17,651 nucleotides of DNA from Anaerolineales bacterium UBA3940 (lineage in GTDB: Bacteria; Chloroflexota; Anaerolineae; Aggregatilineales; UBA3940), in NCBI GenBank assembly GCA_002385675.1, contig DGDY01000138.1, forward strand, positions 935-18,585. The letters are read 5' to 3'. Positions 15,932 to 17,651 of the stretch are shown here, piece by piece. Position 1 is the stretch's first letter. Each line of letters begins with the position of its first letter. Position numbers and translations under genes: made by a program. Below the pieces are notes generated by a model. That model saw only the letters and a program-made list of their open reading frames with translations, was not told the origin of the DNA and made no database searches.

Positions 15932-16523
15932 ATGATTCGCAGAACTTCTCCACCTGGTAGACCTCGACTTCCATGCCCGGCTCGCGCCACACGCCCGGCG
16001 GCAGGCCCATCTTGAGGCACAGCCGGTCAAGAAACTCGACCGGGTCGGGAATCTTCTCCCACACCTGCGGCAGGAACGTGGCGCGGCGATAGTTGTAGTA
16101 TATCAGCGTGACGCCGTTGATGCCGGGGCGCAACAGACGTGGGATGTCGTCCGGACGCTCTGCGTCAAGCGGCACAGGGGGCGTGAGTAACGAGATTTCC
16201 ACGCGGAGGTTATCAAGCTCGCCGGGCGTAACAGGCTCAAAACGCGGGTCATGCAGGGCGGTTTCCGCTGCGGTGCGGATGACCTCCTGCACGAGCGGCA
16301 GATGTGCGGTGAGCACGCCCGTACAGCCGCGCAGCGCGCCGCTGTCGCGCTCGGTGAGCGTGACAAAGCACGCGCGAGGCTTTGTCAGCGTGGGGGGCAG
16401 GCATTCAAGGTCTACGTTCGGGAGCGCTGCGCCGCTCACAGCACAGGCGATGCTGTCGCGAGCGAGGCGCAGGAGCAGCTCCCGCTCGGCGGCTGGCAGC
16501 AGGTCGCTGCATGCATCTGACAT
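15930..16523 (-). CDS. AMMECR1 domain protein
   Basis: A 197-aa AMMECR1-family protein. Signatures seen are the strictly conserved LRGCTG (64-69), 'ALHDPRFEPVTPGELDNLRVEISLLTPPVPL' split across residues 88-118, 'GINGVTLIYYNYRRATFLPQVWEKIPDP', and 'LCLKMGLPPGVW'. In bacteria and archaea the family often occurs with Memo and radical-SAM partners (AmmeMemoRadiSam). No Memo or radical-SAM gene is visible here, though the upstream neighbourhood is cut by the window edge. The biochemical role is not established to my knowledge. ATG 16523 has AGGAG about 10 bases upstream. It follows the metalloenzyme gene by 34 bp on the same strand, so they probably form an operon. Confidence 0.93.
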   Translation of the reverse strand: MSDACSDLLPAAERELLLRLARDSIACAVSGAALPNVDLECLPPTLTKPRACFVTLTERDSGALRGCTGVLTAHLPLVQEVIRTAAETALHDPRFEPVTPGELDNLRVEISLLTPPVPLDAERPDDIPRLLRPGINGVTLIYYNYRRATFLPQVWEKIPDPVEFLDRLCLKMGLPPGVWREPGMEVEVYQVEKFCES

Positions 16524-16557
16524 ATCGATAATGGCTCCTGGTGCAGTCGCGAGCGTG

Positions 16558-17475
16558 CTACGCGTCCTGCGTCAGCAGGCGCAGCATCGGCCCGGCGAAA
16601 TCCGTCAGGTCCGACAGCCCGGCGGCAAGCTCCGCGCGCCGCTCGCCGATAATCAGGGTAGGGACAGGGTTCAGGGTGTGACCACGCACACTGCAATCTT
16701 CCAGATTGCCGTGGTCGCTCGTGATGATGATCAGCCCTTCCGAGTCGTCCCACTCGGAGAGCAGACCCGCCATCACGGCATCGAGCTTCTCAAGCTCAGC
16801 CGTTGCCGCATCAAGCTCGCAGCGGTGGCCGATGTAATCCGTAAACCAGTGATCGAAGAAGCTGAAATCGTACTCGCGTGCGAGCCGGGCCATGCGCCGC
16901 CCGGCCTCGTGCGGCGTGATGATCGGGGCATCCGGGTAGCCAAGCAATGTGCGCCACGCCTCCCCGGTGAAATCCGCCGAGATGGCTCGCCCGGCGTACA
17001 TGGCTTCCGGCCCCTGCATCTGCACGCCCCCGGCATGCAGCGCGAGCTGGTTCGCCGAGCGCAGGCGTGTCCCCCGCGCGATGCGCTCCAGGTAGGCGGT
17101 GGGGTACGCGTTCAGCAGGGTGCACCGCCGTCCACGCTGTACCATCTTCTTGATGACGCTCTCGCTGCGCACCACCGCGCCGATGCGCGCGTCCGGCTTG
17201 GGGCCGTAATGCCCGCCGACGATCATCGGGACGTTGCGCCCGGTCATGATCGTCGCCTGACCGGTCGCGCTCTGCGGCGTGCCGGGGACGCCCAGCACGG
17301 CGTCGGTTGGGATGAAGGTCGCCCGTGCGAAGTCCTGGCGAGGCAGGACGTTGGTCCAGGCGTGTCCGCCGGTCAGAGAGGTGAGGGTGGGGAGGGCGGC
17401 GCGAACAAACGGGTTCCGGTCGGGGTCGTTATCTCCCAGGCCGATTCCATCAATGAAAAAGAACAGGATACGCAC
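16558..17475 (-). CDS. Alkaline phosphatase-superfamily metalloenzyme (iPGM-like)
   Basis: A 305-aa protein of the alkaline phosphatase/cofactor-independent phosphoglycerate mutase superfamily, expected to bind two divalent metals and act on a phosphate ester. Metal and nucleophile positions are visible: Asp9 in FFFIDGIGLG, the candidate nucleophile Ser69 in QSATGQATIMTG, DHWFTDYIGH (Asp208, Asp213, His217), SDHGNLED (Asp254, His255) and His266 in VRGHT. It is shorter than true GpmI (about 510 aa) and lacks the inserted transferase domain, so phosphoglycerate mutase activity is unlikely; phosphatase or phosphodiesterase activity is more plausible. The start is GTG 17475, whose first base is the last base of the preceding gene's TAG, indicating coupled translation. 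AMMECR1 follows downstream. Confidence 0.85.
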   Translation of the reverse strand: MRILFFFIDGIGLGDNDPDRNPFVRAALPTLTSLTGGHAWTNVLPRQDFARATFIPTDAVLGVPGTPQSATGQATIMTGRNVPMIVGGHYGPKPDARIGAVVRSESVIKKMVQRGRRCTLLNAYPTAYLERIARGTRLRSANQLALHAGGVQMQGPEAMYAGRAISADFTGEAWRTLLGYPDAPIITPHEAGRRMARLAREYDFSFFDHWFTDYIGHRCELDAATAELEKLDAVMAGLLSEWDDSEGLIIITSDHGNLEDCSVRGHTLNPVPTLIIGERRAELAAGLSDLTDFAGPMLRLLTQDA

Positions 17476-17651
17476 TAACCGTTACCGTTCCTTTCGAAGC
17501 GGTACCAAGCAGAGCGAGCATCGGCGGCCACATCCTCGCCGAGGCTCCTCCACACCAGACGAAAATGGGGAGGCAACAAATGCTCGACGGCTGCCGGGTC
17601 CAGGCCGAGCGGGCGCTCTGCCGTCGGGGCGGCCAGGGCAGGCAGGAAGGG
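17475..17651 (-). CDS. Unidentified protein, C-terminal 58 residues (start outside window)
   Basis: On the minus strand the frame is open from the window edge and ends at TAG 17475-17477, encoding 58 residues that finish 'SAWYRFERNGNG'. The visible part is Pro/Ala/Leu-rich with a possible helical 'VEHLLPPHFRLVWRSLGED' segment. The stop shares one base with the GTG of the metalloenzyme gene (TAGTG), a typical operon junction, which is the main argument that it is a real gene. I do not recognise the family. Confidence 0.6.
   Translation of the reverse strand, partial: PFLPALAAPTAERPLGLDPAAVEHLLPPHFRLVWRSLGEDVAADARSAWYRFERNGNG

Noticed and set aside
16108..17478. A 456-codon open frame antisense to AMMECR1 and the metalloenzyme
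   Set aside because: It runs across two well-supported genes and their gap, and has no motif of its own.

Overview
This GC-rich window carries a compact, mostly housekeeping stretch of a bacterial chromosome. The best guess for the host is a member of the Chloroflexota, possibly of the Anaerolineae type. This rests on the split glycine decarboxylase (gcvPA/gcvPB), a secreted lipoprotein with 'QPVRGFGKAWRE ... LGWAT' motifs that I recall from Chloroflexota proteins, two putative lipoproteins with clear lipoboxes, and general protein character. No ribosomal marker is present, so the assignment is an inference. Shine-Dalgarno sites precede most genes. GTG and TTG starts are used several times.

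Layout. Positions 1-2275 (+) hold the 3' end of uvrA, a PIG-L/MshB-like deacetylase and a metallo-beta-lactamase-fold hydrolase, ending at a hairpin shared with the convergent block. Positions 2324-5826 (-), in transcription order, hold a TPR-like protein, tgt, uppP and a PstS-like lipoprotein; tgt appears to have its own promoter and a leaderless message. Positions 6088-10200 (+) hold mgsA, then a consensus promoter, a two-aptamer glycine riboswitch with an intrinsic terminator, and gcvH-gcvPA-gcvPB. A bidirectional terminator separates gcvPB from a convergent tRNA-Val(UAC).

Positions 10352-10557 contain the tRNA promoter and a nested foldback repeat. Positions 10558-12952 (-) hold argS followed by dcd. 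Positions 13095-14932 (-) hold an SDR-type epimerase followed by a membrane-anchored methyltransferase with a C-terminal Trm112-like zinc ribbon. A second, shortened copy of the foldback repeat lies between argS and the methyltransferase. Position 15137 begins a divergent lipoprotein gene (+). Positions 15930-17651 (-) hold an operon of an unidentified 3'-end, an alkaline-phosphatase-superfamily metalloenzyme and an AMMECR1 protein.

How the genes work together. The clearest unit is glycine cleavage. The riboswitch senses glycine, the second aptamer's P1 helix and the terminator compete for the same bases, and the controlled genes encode the H protein and both P-protein subunits. gcvT is not in this operon. 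The remaining blocks are separate small transcription units. I see no phage, IS, CRISPR or defence locus. The points most worth following are the degenerate second riboswitch aptamer, the non-canonical ArgRS signature motif, the methyltransferase-Trm112 fusion, the leaderless tgt promoter and the paired foldback repeats.
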